Part shown: piece after piece, positions 7,943-16,770 of the stretch
How positions within the stretch are numbered: position 1 is the stretch's first letter
Layout of the letters: the number at the start of each line of letters is the position of its first letter
NCBI GenBank assembly: GCA_030600775.1
Contig: JAUVLI010000004.1
Coordinates: 1-35,393 of the forward strand
Length of the DNA: 35,393 nt
Source: Fidelibacterota bacterium
GTDB taxonomy: Bacteria; Fidelibacterota; Fidelibacteria; Fidelibacterales; Fidelibacteraceae
Reading direction: 5' to 3'
Notes under the pieces: generated by a model
Database searches by the model: none
What the model saw: only the letters and a program-made list of their open reading frames with translations
Told to the model about the DNA's origin: nothing
Translations under genes and position numbers: made by a program

Positions 7943-10606
7943 TTACATCATATTTCCTATATCCAACCAATAAGAAAATTTTATTATAAAAATATTATCA
8001 GGTGGAGTTTTCCACAGTTCTACAGAATTGTTATATAAATCCAGCTTCCCGTTAATTTGAGAATCTGATTTATTGTTTGTCCATACAAAATACAATACAG
8101 AGCCGGGAGAAACTTCCCATCTCAATACCATATTTGCCTTGAATGATCTGTAATTAAAATTGGGATCATCAAATGTAAAAGATTCTGCAGCACCATCGCC
8201 GTCAGGATCTATTGTATATTTTTCATCGGTTTCATCATAGCTAACTACACCAACATCATCATAATTGTTGAATTCAAGTGATTTTGATTTTGCTAATTCT
8301 TTAAAGTTATCATATTTCCCAACGGATATATACGGTTGTGCAAAAAATTCCAATGATAGCTTTGGAGTGAATGTCCAATTTATCCTAATTTGAGAAGATA
8401 TTGTTTCTTGTATCATGTTGCCAAATACATATCTTACACCATAAGTTTCAGCAGCAAGATCATCTTCGAATTTTCCAATCCATTGTGCTGTCTCAACATT
8501 TTTAGAATATGACGGTTCAATCTCAATATTCAAACGACTCGATGGTTTCCATTGAACACCAAAACTCAGACCACTTCCGTAACTGTTAATTTTATTTTGA
8601 TTAAAATATTCAATGCGACCTTCGACAACGATCTTTTTTCTATTATCAGAACTCAATTCAAATTCTGTAAAAAATGTTTTTGGTATAATAGTAAGCGGTC
8701 CGCCTCTTGTCAATCTTTTTGAATATGATTCAAGGAAATACCCTGCTTGTATTTTCGTATCATAATAATTCATAAATTGAAAGAAATTGAATGTCATAAA
8801 TTTTTTACCAAGATTATTTAATTCAAAATCATAACTTTCAGTGTAAGCAAAAAATGTGGTTTTTTGTCTGAATATTTTTCCCGGCTTAAACCATTTGTAA
8901 CCTAAAACTATATGTCCATTAATCTTATCAGCCATCCATTGGAAGCCCAAGTCATTATTTGAAAACCCCGGAGAAACAGCTCCAATTGCCGTATTTAAAT
9001 AAAATCTTCCTTTCTGCTTATTCAACATTATTCTACTAAACCATCCGCTCATTGAAGTTAAATTACTATCAAGAGTAAATTCTTTTGCATCAGGTCTTTG
9101 TAAATACCTAAAAGGTGATTCCTGAAAATCTAACATATACTCTTTTGTACCGTGAGTATATGAGCCGATAACATTTCCGGTTAATACCCACACTTTTTCT
9201 TTGTCTAAAAATGTCCAGCCATCCACACCGAAAGTGTAAGCATCTTTAGCTAATTGATTGTTTAAAAGAGAATCGCTTAAATCACGATTTACAGAAGTAA
9301 ATATCATTCCTAACGATTGACGGCTATTGTTGAATTCTTTTTTCGAACGAAAAACACCGTAATGTGTCAGTGGTTCGATCTCTTGTTTGATCGTTTCATC
9401 GCCGGTATCTATTGTTGCAAAAGTCCGTTCGGTTACAGCACTTAACACACCAACAGATAAATTGTTTTTTGTTTTGCCTGTTAACTTTCCTGCACCGAGA
9501 ATTCTTGTCTCGGTTGGTTTGTCCATATAGTCATAATCATAATCGATATTTCCTTGTGGCTTTCGTCCAATTCTTCTTGAATATAATAATTCCGGTACTC
9601 CAAAGTTAAATCCCCAACTATTATTAGCTCCGCCCGTTCCAAATTGAAAGATATTTTGTCCTTCAATAAAAAAAGGTCTTTTTTCTTGGAAAAATGTTTC
9701 AAATGCAGATAGATTCATAACTGCTGGATCTACTTCCACTTGTCCGAAATCTGGATTGATCGTAGCATCTAATGTTAAATTACTTCCCAGTCCTATTTTT
9801 AAATTTCCACCGACTTTTAATTGATATTGATCATCAGCATAAAATGGATCATTATTATCGTGATCTAAATATTGAGCTTTTCCTACAATATAAGGCAGAA
9901 TTTCTATGCGTTTTTTCGATTGAATTCCGTCTAATCCAGTTAAGTCAGCAAAATGAGAAACAAATCCACTTGCACTATCGGGAACCATTATGTAAAATGC
10001 AGTTTCATTTTTCCTAAAAATGTCTCTATGGAAATTTATTCCCCAAATCATTTTTTTGCTTTTATTATAACGTAATTGTGAAAGTGGAATTTTTATCTCT
10101 ACATTCCAACCGTCGTTATTAATTTTCGTTTTCGCTTCCCAAATTCCATTCCAAGAATTGTCTAATTGGCTATCATTATAAATGGTTCCATCAACTATTG
10201 ATCCACCGGGATTTATTCCAAAATAGAATCCAGTTCTGTCATCATTATATGAATCAATTCCAACATAAAATAAATCCGAATCGAAATATGTATCTCTTCT
10301 TGCTAATTTTGTATCAATTAAATTCGGTTGTGAGTCGAATAATTTTGCAGCTATGTAAAGGTGAGCATCATCATAAGCAACCCATACATTTGTTTTTTCA
10401 GAAGCTTCTTTTCCTTCATTTGGTTCATTTTGAATAAAATTTGTTACGGATTTATTCTTGTAAATAGATTCATTAAGAATCCCATCAATAATTATCTCAT
10501 TTTCTAATTTATAAGCTGTAACGGTTTTGTTCACATTTTGTGAATAAGCAAAATGTGTTATTATCACCAACATTATTATTGTAAATATTATTTTTTTTCG
10601 TAACAT
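7943..10606 (-). CDS. DUF5916 / CBM9-like domain outer-membrane protein
   Basis: This 887-residue exported protein has a signal peptide ending near AYSQ (residue 23). Residues about 30-215 form a CBM9-like beta-sandwich; it contains ITVAYKLEN-like strands, the block VWVAYDDAHLYIAAKLFDSQ and IWGINFHRDIFRKNE. The rest is the DUF5916 region, rich in amphipathic strands and probably an outer-membrane barrel; the block AFETFFQEKRPFFIEGQNIF near residue 300 is highly characteristic. Such proteins are common in the FCB group and are usually annotated as carbohydrate-binding family 9 proteins; their substrate is unknown. It stands alone, convergent with the efflux operon and divergent from the U32 gene. 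RBS AGGGAAA precedes the ATG. Confidence 0.92.
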   Translation of the reverse strand: MLRKKIIFTIIMLVIITHFAYSQNVNKTVTAYKLENEIIIDGILNESIYKNKSVTNFIQNEPNEGKEASEKTNVWVAYDDAHLYIAAKLFDSQPNLIDTKLARRDTYFDSDLFYVGIDSYNDDRTGFYFGINPGGSIVDGTIYNDSQLDNSWNGIWEAKTKINNDGWNVEIKIPLSQLRYNKSKKMIWGINFHRDIFRKNETAFYIMVPDSASGFVSHFADLTGLDGIQSKKRIEILPYIVGKAQYLDHDNNDPFYADDQYQLKVGGNLKIGLGSNLTLDATINPDFGQVEVDPAVMNLSAFETFFQEKRPFFIEGQNIFQFGTGGANNSWGFNFGVPELLYSRRIGRKPQGNIDYDYDYMDKPTETRILGAGKLTGKTKNNLSVGVLSAVTERTFATIDTGDETIKQEIEPLTHYGVFRSKKEFNNSRQSLGMIFTSVNRDLSDSLLNNQLAKDAYTFGVDGWTFLDKEKVWVLTGNVIGSYTHGTKEYMLDFQESPFRYLQRPDAKEFTLDSNLTSMSGWFSRIMLNKQKGRFYLNTAIGAVSPGFSNNDLGFQWMADKINGHIVLGYKWFKPGKIFRQKTTFFAYTESYDFELNNLGKKFMTFNFFQFMNYYDTKIQAGYFLESYSKRLTRGGPLTIIPKTFFTEFELSSDNRKKIVVEGRIEYFNQNKINSYGSGLSFGVQWKPSSRLNIEIEPSYSKNVETAQWIGKFEDDLAAETYGVRYVFGNMIQETISSQIRINWTFTPKLSLEFFAQPYISVGKYDNFKELAKSKSLEFNNYDDVGVVSYDETDEKYTIDPDGDGAAESFTFDDPNFNYRSFKANMVLRWEVSPGSVLYFVWTNNKSDSQINGKLDLYNNSVELWKTPPDNIFIIKFSYWLDIGNMM

Positions 10607-10645
10607 TAATTTCCCTTTTCTTATTGATCAACACAAACATTATTA

Positions 10646-10677
10646 TTTGACAAACGACAAATCATTTTGTTGTCAAA
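10646..10677. repeat. Inverted repeat upstream of the DUF5916 gene
   Basis: Perfect 8-bp arms TTTGACAA (10646-10653) and TTGTCAAA (10670-10677) are separated by 16 bases. The dyad is about 40 bases upstream of the DUF5916 start, in the 226-base divergent region shared with the U32 gene. It could be an operator or a leader hairpin, but could also be chance in AT-rich DNA. Confidence 0.35.
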
Positions 10678-10747
10678 AAACTTGTAAAATATAATAATTA
10701 TTGATAGAAATTACAATAAATGAAAATAGAAATTAATCATTATTTTT

Positions 10748-10775
10748 TTGTTAGAATATTTGTTTTTGGTATAAT
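10748..10775 (+). promoter_or_regulatory. Predicted sigma-70-like promoter of the U32 gene
   Basis: A -35-like TTGTTA (10748-10753) and a perfect TATAAT (10770-10775) are separated by 16 bases. They lie about 57 bases before the ATG at 10833. Sequence match only; FCB bacteria may use other consensus elements. Confidence 0.4.
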
Positions 10776-10832
10776 AATATTATATTTTTAAGTGATTTTA
10801 AAAATTAGAAAAAATATTCAAAAGAGATAAAA

Positions 10833-12140
10833 ATGAAAAAAGTAGAATTATTAATACCTGCTGGTGATTTTGAAAAGTTAAGATATGCGTTTGCATTTGG
10901 CGCAGATGCCGTTTATGCCGGTATTCCATTGTTTTCACTTCGTACTCGTGAAATTGGATTTACTCCCGATAATATAAATGAAGCAATTGAATATACTCAC
11001 AAATTAGGTAAGAACATTTATCTCGCTATGAATATTTATGCTCATAATATGAAGGTTAAACCATTTCTAAATGAGCTTGAAAAGGTTGTGAAAATGAAGC
11101 CGGATGGAATTATCATGACAGATCCCGGATTGATAAATATTGCATTGAAAAAATTCCCGAATTTGGTTATTCATCTATCTACACAAGCAAATACAACAAA
11201 TTGGACATCGGTTAAATTTTGGCGTGATTTGGGAGTTAAAAGAATTATTCTTACAAGAGAATTGAGCTTAAAAGAAATAACGGAAATGCATGAACAAGTT
11301 CCAGATATTGAATTGGAAGCATTTGTTCACGGATCAATTTGCATTGCATATTCAGGCAGATGTTTAATTTCAAATTATCTAAATCATAGAGATGCTAATC
11401 AGGGGACTTGTACAAATAGTTGTCGTTGGGAATACAAACTTGGTTATGATAAGGGCTCGTTATTGGAAGTAGAAAATCAACAAAAACCATATTCGGTGGA
11501 AAATTATATGCCGCCCCCAGAAGGATTTTATGTAAAAGAACAAAAGCGTGTAAATGACAAATTCCCGATTTTAGAAAATGAGTTTGGGACTTATCTAATG
11601 AATTCAAAGGATCTTTGTAGTATCGAATTGATACCCAATTTAATAAAAGCAGGAGTTATAAGTTTAAAAGCCGAAGGAAGAACAAAATCGGTTTATTATG
11701 CAGCAATGGTATCTCGTGCATATAGAAAAGCAATAGACGACTATTATGATAATAAAAAATTTGATTCGGAAAATTTAAGGGATTTAATGGCATTGAGTTC
11801 GCGAACATATACAAGTGGTTTTTATACCAGAAATCCGAGACAATATGGAGAGAATTTTGAAGACGGATATTCTACAAGTGCCACTCATAAAGTTGTCGGA
11901 ATTATTAGAAATTTCAATTCACAAAATGGATTTACAGAAGTAGAAGTAAAAAATAGAATCAGTGTGAATGATGAAGTAGAAATTATTACTCCTGAAGAAA
12001 AGAAATTAATAAAAGTAAAAGAAATAATTAATAAAAAAGGTGTTAGCGTTGAAGCCGCACATGGTGGTGCTGATAATGTTTTTATTCCTTTGGAAACTGA
12101 TCCGGGCGAATTTGCATTTTTGAGAAGTGAAATAAAATAA
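10833..12140 (+). CDS. Peptidase U32 family protein, probable tRNA hydroxylation protein (TrhP/YegQ-like)
   Basis: This 435-residue protein carries the U32 signature EAFVHGSICIAYSGRCLIS at residues 162-180. Despite the peptidase name, the better-studied members (TrhP/YegQ, RlhA, UbiU) are Fe-S-dependent hydroxylation factors. Candidate cluster ligands are C170, C177, C193 or C197, and C262 in MNSKDLCSIE; this spacing resembles the UbiU/TrhP pattern. The N-terminus ELLIPAGDFEKLRYAFAFGA and the C-terminal DVF-like small beta domain (about 350-430) fit the TrhP/YegQ branch, which forms 5-hydroxyuridine-type wobble modifications. It is monocistronic with RBS AAGAGAT. Family membership is sure; the tRNA role is inferred from homologues. 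Confidence 0.88.
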   Translation: MKKVELLIPAGDFEKLRYAFAFGADAVYAGIPLFSLRTREIGFTPDNINEAIEYTHKLGKNIYLAMNIYAHNMKVKPFLNELEKVVKMKPDGIIMTDPGLINIALKKFPNLVIHLSTQANTTNWTSVKFWRDLGVKRIILTRELSLKEITEMHEQVPDIELEAFVHGSICIAYSGRCLISNYLNHRDANQGTCTNSCRWEYKLGYDKGSLLEVENQQKPYSVENYMPPPEGFYVKEQKRVNDKFPILENEFGTYLMNSKDLCSIELIPNLIKAGVISLKAEGRTKSVYYAAMVSRAYRKAIDDYYDNKKFDSENLRDLMALSSRTYTSGFYTRNPRQYGENFEDGYSTSATHKVVGIIRNFNSQNGFTEVEVKNRISVNDEVEIITPEEKKLIKVKEIINKKGVSVEAAHGGADNVFIPLETDPGEFAFLRSEIK

Positions 12141-12154
12141 TAAACACAAAGAAC

Positions 12155-12316
12155 ACACTTCGATTACACTCAGTGTAAGCAAAAAAATTCACAAAGCACA
12201 CAATAAAAACTTTGGGATCTTGTTTGAGAAAAAGTGATTTTGATAATTGAGATTATGAAATACATTAACCCCTGATACACTTCGTTGCAGGGCAGGCGTG
12301 TTAATGCGAAACGAAG
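12155..12316. repeat. Intergenic region with two dyads and a short direct repeat
   Basis: The 276 bases between the U32 gene and the DNA glycosylase hold no gene. A perfect 15-base dyad TTACACTCAGTGTAA lies at 12164-12178. A second inverted repeat has arms CTTCGTT (12280-12286) and AACGAAG (12310-12316). The octamer ACACTTCG occurs twice (12155-12162 and 12277-12284). The segment 12271-12316 is clearly richer in G+C than its surroundings. It may be a decayed intergenic repeat element; no function is evident. Confidence 0.4.
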
Positions 12317-12416
12317 CAAAGTTTCTGAAAATTAGACGAATAAAATAGTAATGAATGTAATTATTAATCATTATATTATCGGTGTGGATAAGTGGCTTGA
12401 AATAAGAAAAAGGTGA

Positions 12417-13019
12417 ATGAACAACAATAAAATAGACATAGATTTTTATACTCGTGATGTTATCACAGTTGCTCGGGAAGTATTAGGGAAAATTTTTGTA
12501 AATGAAACAAACAATGATTTATTATCCGGGAAAATTGTTGAAGTGGAAGCATATCATGGAGCAACGGACAAATCCGCTCACAGTTATTTTGGTGTTACAA
12601 AACGCAACAATATAATGTTTGAAAATGGCGGGTTGCTTTATGTTTATCTTATTTATGGAATTCATTATTGTTGTAATATCGTTACAGGAAAGCAGGGTGA
12701 GGGAGATGCTGTTTTAATAAGAGGAATTGAGCCATTATCGGGAATAGAAAAAATGGTGTCCAATCGTTATAATAAAAGTGATATTTCAAATAGAGAAAAG
12801 ATGAATTTATTAAACGGACCCGGTAAAATTTGTCAGGCATTTGATATAAATAAAGATCAAAATGGAATTAATTTAACAGGCAATAAAATTTATTTGTTGG
12901 ACAATGAAAAAGTAAAAGAAGAAGATATAATAACTACAAAAAGAATAGGCATCCAAAAATCAAAAGATTTGAAATGGAGGTTTTACATAAAAAATAATCA
13001 GTATGTTTCAAAAAAATAA
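12417..13019 (+). CDS. 3-methyladenine DNA glycosylase (AAG/MPG family)
   Basis: This base-excision repair enzyme removes alkylated purines such as 3-methyladenine and hypoxanthine. At 200 residues it has the normal bacterial length. The catalytic region VEVEAYHGATDKSAHSYFG lies at 41-59, with the general base expected at E44 by comparison with human AAG E125. The following RNNIMFENGGLLYVYLIYGI and LLNGPGKICQAFDI blocks are conserved in the family. RBS AAGGTG precedes the ATG. Its last 17 bases overlap the start of the next gene, which suggests translational coupling though no functional link is known. Confidence 0.95.
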   Translation: MNNNKIDIDFYTRDVITVAREVLGKIFVNETNNDLLSGKIVEVEAYHGATDKSAHSYFGVTKRNNIMFENGGLLYVYLIYGIHYCCNIVTGKQGEGDAVLIRGIEPLSGIEKMVSNRYNKSDISNREKMNLLNGPGKICQAFDINKDQNGINLTGNKIYLLDNEKVKEEDIITTKRIGIQKSKDLKWRFYIKNNQYVSKK

Positions 13020-13698
13020 TGAACAAAATAACAAACTAAAATTAACACCTGAGCTTATTTGGAGTAAGCTTGGAATATATCAAGAAATTATTTTATTGGG
13101 ATTAATATTAGCAACTTATATTATTAGCGAATTTATTTATCAATTAAATCCGGTTAAACATTATTCAATTTACGAATGGCATAATAGAGTATTCTCGATA
13201 TTTAATTTTCAAGATGTTTTTTCATATTTATTAAAAGGAATTTTAATTGGAATTTTGGTCTCTTTTATTATCGCCGCATTGGAAATATTAATTTCAAAAT
13301 TTAAAAAAGAAATTTGGTATAAAAATTTGACGCGAAATAATTTTCTATTACCACAAACAGTTACTCAGAAAAAAATGGCAACCATAATTGTTTTTAGCGG
13401 TTCTTTTATTGAAGAAGTTATTTTTAGAGGATTGATTTTTTTTGCAATATTACCAATATGGAATTCTTGGATCTGGGCTGCTTTGATCGTATCATCCATT
13501 TTTGCTTTCTTTCATTCGGATGCACAAGGATTTTTATCATCGGTTTGGATTTTTATTATTAGCATGGTTCTTTCGTTTTTAATTTTTGAATATCAAACGA
13601 TAGTAATTGTTTATTCAACACATTTAACTATAAATTTAATAAGTATTTTTGTTATGCCACAATTAATTGAATATTTCAAGAACAGAATGGAGAATTAA
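13003..13698 (+). CDS. CPBP family intramembrane metalloprotease
   Basis: This 231-residue multi-pass protein belongs to the CAAX-protease and bacteriocin-processing (Rce1/Abi) family. The motifs are present in order: EEVIFRG (E137, E138, R142), FAFFHSD with the metal-ligand histidine H171, and HLTINL (H207, N211). Membrane helices are visible near 27-46, 76-96, 124-150, 155-175, 180-198 and 205-222. The start lies inside the end of the glycosylase gene with no strong RBS, so translation is probably coupled. Bacterial members vary in role (peptide processing, immunity, protein sorting), and the context does not say which applies here. Confidence 0.9.
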   Translation: MFQKNNEQNNKLKLTPELIWSKLGIYQEIILLGLILATYIISEFIYQLNPVKHYSIYEWHNRVFSIFNFQDVFSYLLKGILIGILVSFIIAALEILISKFKKEIWYKNLTRNNFLLPQTVTQKKMATIIVFSGSFIEEVIFRGLIFFAILPIWNSWIWAALIVSSIFAFFHSDAQGFLSSVWIFIISMVLSFLIFEYQTIVIVYSTHLTINLISIFVMPQLIEYFKNRMEN

Positions 13699-13700
13699 TC

Positions 13701-14555
13701 TTGAAATTATTAAAAACATTCATAATTTTATTGATTATCAGTATTGGTTTATATAGTAATTCTTTTAAATCAGAACGAAAAACCGATTTTATTACTTACC
13801 TTAATATTGATAAAATTGCAACTCAATACAGATATTATAATAATGATTCACTGTTTTTCTCTTTTGAAGCAGACGTTTTCCCGTTAGAATTTGTATCTCC
13901 AGCTGCCTATTGGATAGATGAAGATTTATATCATTTAGGTGATCTTTATGAATGGAATATTTGGAGCTTAATTTCAGGATCAGATGGTAAACCCTATCAG
14001 TTCAAAATATTTCACGGAGTAAATAAAAAGTATTGCGATAAAAAAAAGAGGATCAGAGGAAATTTTATTTCATATTCTGCTCATAGTAGATTTGACACGA
14101 AAATATATGCATTGCCTTCATACGAAATTGGTTACGAAAATAAATGTGTACAGTATTATTCTGAAACAAGTCAAGTTATAAGTAAAATTCAGTTATCATT
14201 TTCATTATTTGGTAAAGATTTTGATGAACAGGTGATAAAAGCACAGTACATTAAAAAGGGAATGGTACCTGATTTTCTTCCACTTGTCGATATGAATAAA
14301 TTAGTGTGGAAAACAAGAGTTCATTGGAGTATTACTACTCGTTTTGACAGGAATATAAAGTTGTATGTTGAGAAACCCTATTTCATTAATCTTGGTAAAT
14401 ATTATTTATATCTTACTTGTGGAATAGGAACAAAAGTCTATACGCCATATATAATATATAAAAATAATATTTTTCAAGTAGAATCATCAAGTATGAAAAT
14501 CGATCCAATGATAAATGCAGAAATTTATTTTCCATACAAACAATTATTTTTTTGA
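13701..14555 (+). CDS. Exported protein of unknown function
   Basis: I do not recognise this 284-residue protein. It begins with a signal peptide (MKLLKTFIILLIISIGLYSNS) and then shows alternating short beta-type segments rich in Tyr, Phe and Lys, with no cysteine pairs or metal motifs. It ends KQLFF; a terminal Phe is common in outer-membrane barrels, but the protein is short of obvious amphipathic repeats. The start is TTG at 13701, supported by GGAG at 13689-13692 with an 8-base spacing and by the signal peptide following at once. It starts 2 bases after the CPBP stop, so it is probably in the same transcript. Confidence 0.75.
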   Translation: MKLLKTFIILLIISIGLYSNSFKSERKTDFITYLNIDKIATQYRYYNNDSLFFSFEADVFPLEFVSPAAYWIDEDLYHLGDLYEWNIWSLISGSDGKPYQFKIFHGVNKKYCDKKKRIRGNFISYSAHSRFDTKIYALPSYEIGYENKCVQYYSETSQVISKIQLSFSLFGKDFDEQVIKAQYIKKGMVPDFLPLVDMNKLVWKTRVHWSITTRFDRNIKLYVEKPYFINLGKYYLYLTCGIGTKVYTPYIIYKNNIFQVESSSMKIDPMINAEIYFPYKQLFF

Positions 14556-14621
14556 TAAAGATTTGTTTTTTTATTAATACGAATATGTTAAATTAGCAGA
14601 GAATAAATTTAGAGGTTTCAA

Positions 14622-14768
14622 ATGAAAATTAAAATGTTAGTAGAGTTTTTTCACTATTCAAATAAACATAAAAAGTTTATTTTTGCACCATTGATCTTAT
14701 TGACAATTTTCTTAATTTGGCTAATTGTAAACAAAGGGAATTTTATTATTTTACCAATTTTCTTTTAA
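14622..14768 (+). CDS. DUF5989-like small membrane protein
   Basis: This is a 48-residue frame from ATG 14622 to TAA 14766-14768. It reads MKIKMLVEFFHYSNKHKKF, a membrane helix at about residues 20-36 (FAPLILLTIFLIWLIVN), then KGNFIILPIFF. The layout (an EF-type amphipathic start, a basic KHKK stretch, one helix containing P and LLxIFLIWL, and a hydrophobic IxPxIFxxF-like end) matches DUF5989 proteins, which I recall sitting beside SxtJ and SGNH-hydrolase genes. RBS GAGG at 14612-14615 has a 6-base spacing. It ends 17 bases before the SGNH-like gene. The role is unknown; the family call rests on length, pattern and neighbourhood. Confidence 0.75.
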   Translation: MKIKMLVEFFHYSNKHKKFIFAPLILLTIFLIWLIVNKGNFIILPIFF

Positions 14769-14785
14769 TATAAATGTAGTTGAGA

Positions 14786-16651
14786 ATGAATAAAAAACAT
14801 CCACATTTAAAAAATAGCATATTTGACTTTATATTGATAGCTTTTTCAATACTAATTTTGTTTTTTATAGAATATTCTTTACAATTAATTGGGTTTGGTG
14901 AATCTTATTCACTTGATAAAATTATTGAAAAAAATGATATAAAATACTATTCGATAAACGAAAATTTTCCTAAGAAATTTTTTTCAAGTAATATTCAAAA
15001 TTATTCAAAATTCAGAAAAAGTTTTTTTAAAGTTAAAAAAGATAGTAATACTTTTCGTGTATTTGTTGTTGGTGGCAATATGGCTAACGGTGTTCCTTAT
15101 GATGAAAGCATAAATTTTTCAAGTATTTTTAGATATTTTCTTAACGATTCCAACAGAGAAATAGATTGGGAAATAATTGATCTTTCAATTAATTCGATTA
15201 ATAGTTATGGTGTAAATGATATAATAAAGCATTTGCCTAAATATCAACCAGATTTGGTAATATTAAACACAGGATATAACGAATTTTTTGGAACCCCGAA
15301 TTTTTCTAAAAATAAAAATTATCAGTTGGAATATTTTTACACAAAGTCATTTATATTTTTTAGAAAATTTAGAATTTATCAATTAACAGAAAAAATTGTT
15401 AATTTTTTTCAAGAACAAAGTGTGAATAAAATTAAATATTTATCGGCTGATTTTGAAAATGATAGAGTTGACTTTAAATCATCCGAATATTATAATAAAA
15501 GGAAAAACTTTTTACGAAATTTGTATAAAATTGAAAATATTACTGATAGATACCATATTCCTGTAATAATTTCAAATTTAAGTGCAAACATTTTAAGTAT
15601 ACCGCCCTTTCACTCTAAATTTAATGATGAAGAATTAACCGATATTAAATTGTATCAAGATTTCTCAAATTATTTAAATCAAGATGACAAAACTCGAGTT
15701 AAAGATTGGTTGCAGGACCTCAAATCGTGGGAGCCACAATCCGCAATTTATTATTTTTGTCAAGCAAAATTAGATGAGAAAAACAATAATTATGATTTAA
15801 GTTTAAAAAATTATTCAAAAGCAGTTCAACTGGATCAATTCCACTTTAGGCCATTAAAAGATTGGAATTTCGCTATCAAAAATTTTGCAAATGAAAAAGA
15901 ATGGATGTTTGCCAATATTGATTCTGTTTATAATGATCTAACATCCAATAGGATAAAAAGTGAAAATATTTTTATTGATCATATACATCCGAATATTAAA
16001 GGATATTGGCTGTTTGTGAAGGAACATTTTAATGTTATGAGAAAGAATGATTTGTTAAATTTTAAGAAAAATAATAAATTAAATTTCAATAGGTTTGCGA
16101 AAGAATATCCACTGACAAATTTTTCCAAATATAATCAATCAATTTATTCAGAAAAAATTCGTAAATTTATTTATGGTGATAATATTTACAAGGATCAAGA
16201 TCTCACTCAAGTTTCAATAGTTAAAAAATTTGCCTCTCAAAATATTAATAACGAAATAAGTTGGCTAAAAGCAAATGAAGAGTTATTAAATTATTATTAT
16301 CAAAAAGGCGATTATCAAGAAGCTTCACAATATTTTAAAAATATCCAAACGACATATCCCTATAATCAAGAAGCCCAATTAAAATATGTTTCGATTTTAT
16401 TTAAAGACAGTTATTGGCAGAAAATAATAGAATTTAATGAGGAATTTTTGGGAACTTTTGAACATGCAAAATTGTCCTATTATTGTGGTGTTGCATATTA
16501 TAAAATTGGAAATTTTAAAAAATCACTTAAATGTTTTGAGAATACAAAGAAATTATTGGAAACGAATTTTTATCAATTATCAGATTTTGAAAAGACAAAA
16601 TTATACAAATATTATGAAAAAAGTTTAAAGAAGATAGGTGAAGATGGTTAA
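14786..16651 (+). CDS. SGNH/GDSL-hydrolase-like protein with TPR region; nucleophile Ser replaced by Asn
   Basis: This 621-residue protein has an N-terminal membrane anchor (residues about 11-35), an SGNH-hydrolase fold (about 88-410) and TPR-like repeats interleaved (about 320-350) and C-terminal (about 500-615). The fold shows RVFVVGGNMANGVPY (block I), NTGYNEFFG (block III, 162-169) and FIDHIHPNIKGYW (D398, H401, block V). In relatives block I is GGS with the serine as nucleophile; here residue 98 is Asn (AAT). The Asp and His are kept, so it may be a pseudo-enzyme or a binding protein. ATG 14786 is preferred over the TTG at 14780. DUF5989 upstream suggests a surface polysaccharide or natural-product tailoring setting, by analogy only. 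Confidence 0.82.
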   Translation: MNKKHPHLKNSIFDFILIAFSILILFFIEYSLQLIGFGESYSLDKIIEKNDIKYYSINENFPKKFFSSNIQNYSKFRKSFFKVKKDSNTFRVFVVGGNMANGVPYDESINFSSIFRYFLNDSNREIDWEIIDLSINSINSYGVNDIIKHLPKYQPDLVILNTGYNEFFGTPNFSKNKNYQLEYFYTKSFIFFRKFRIYQLTEKIVNFFQEQSVNKIKYLSADFENDRVDFKSSEYYNKRKNFLRNLYKIENITDRYHIPVIISNLSANILSIPPFHSKFNDEELTDIKLYQDFSNYLNQDDKTRVKDWLQDLKSWEPQSAIYYFCQAKLDEKNNNYDLSLKNYSKAVQLDQFHFRPLKDWNFAIKNFANEKEWMFANIDSVYNDLTSNRIKSENIFIDHIHPNIKGYWLFVKEHFNVMRKNDLLNFKKNNKLNFNRFAKEYPLTNFSKYNQSIYSEKIRKFIYGDNIYKDQDLTQVSIVKKFASQNINNEISWLKANEELLNYYYQKGDYQEASQYFKNIQTTYPYNQEAQLKYVSILFKDSYWQKIIEFNEEFLGTFEHAKLSYYCGVAYYKIGNFKKSLKCFENTKKLLETNFYQLSDFEKTKLYKYYEKSLKKIGEDG

Positions 16652-16770
16652 ATTTATAAACAAATTATTGGATATAAAGAAATTTAAAAATCATTTTGAC
16701 TTTTAAATTAAATTTGATAAATTAAAAGTTAATGGAAAAATCAAATATTATTAAAAAAATAAGGAAATTT

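Noticed and set aside
12189-12371. A 60-codon open frame on the minus strand between the U32 and glycosylase genes
   Set aside because: It has no ribosome site, codon use is unlike neighbours, and it spans the dyad-bearing intergenic segment. No recognisable protein features.
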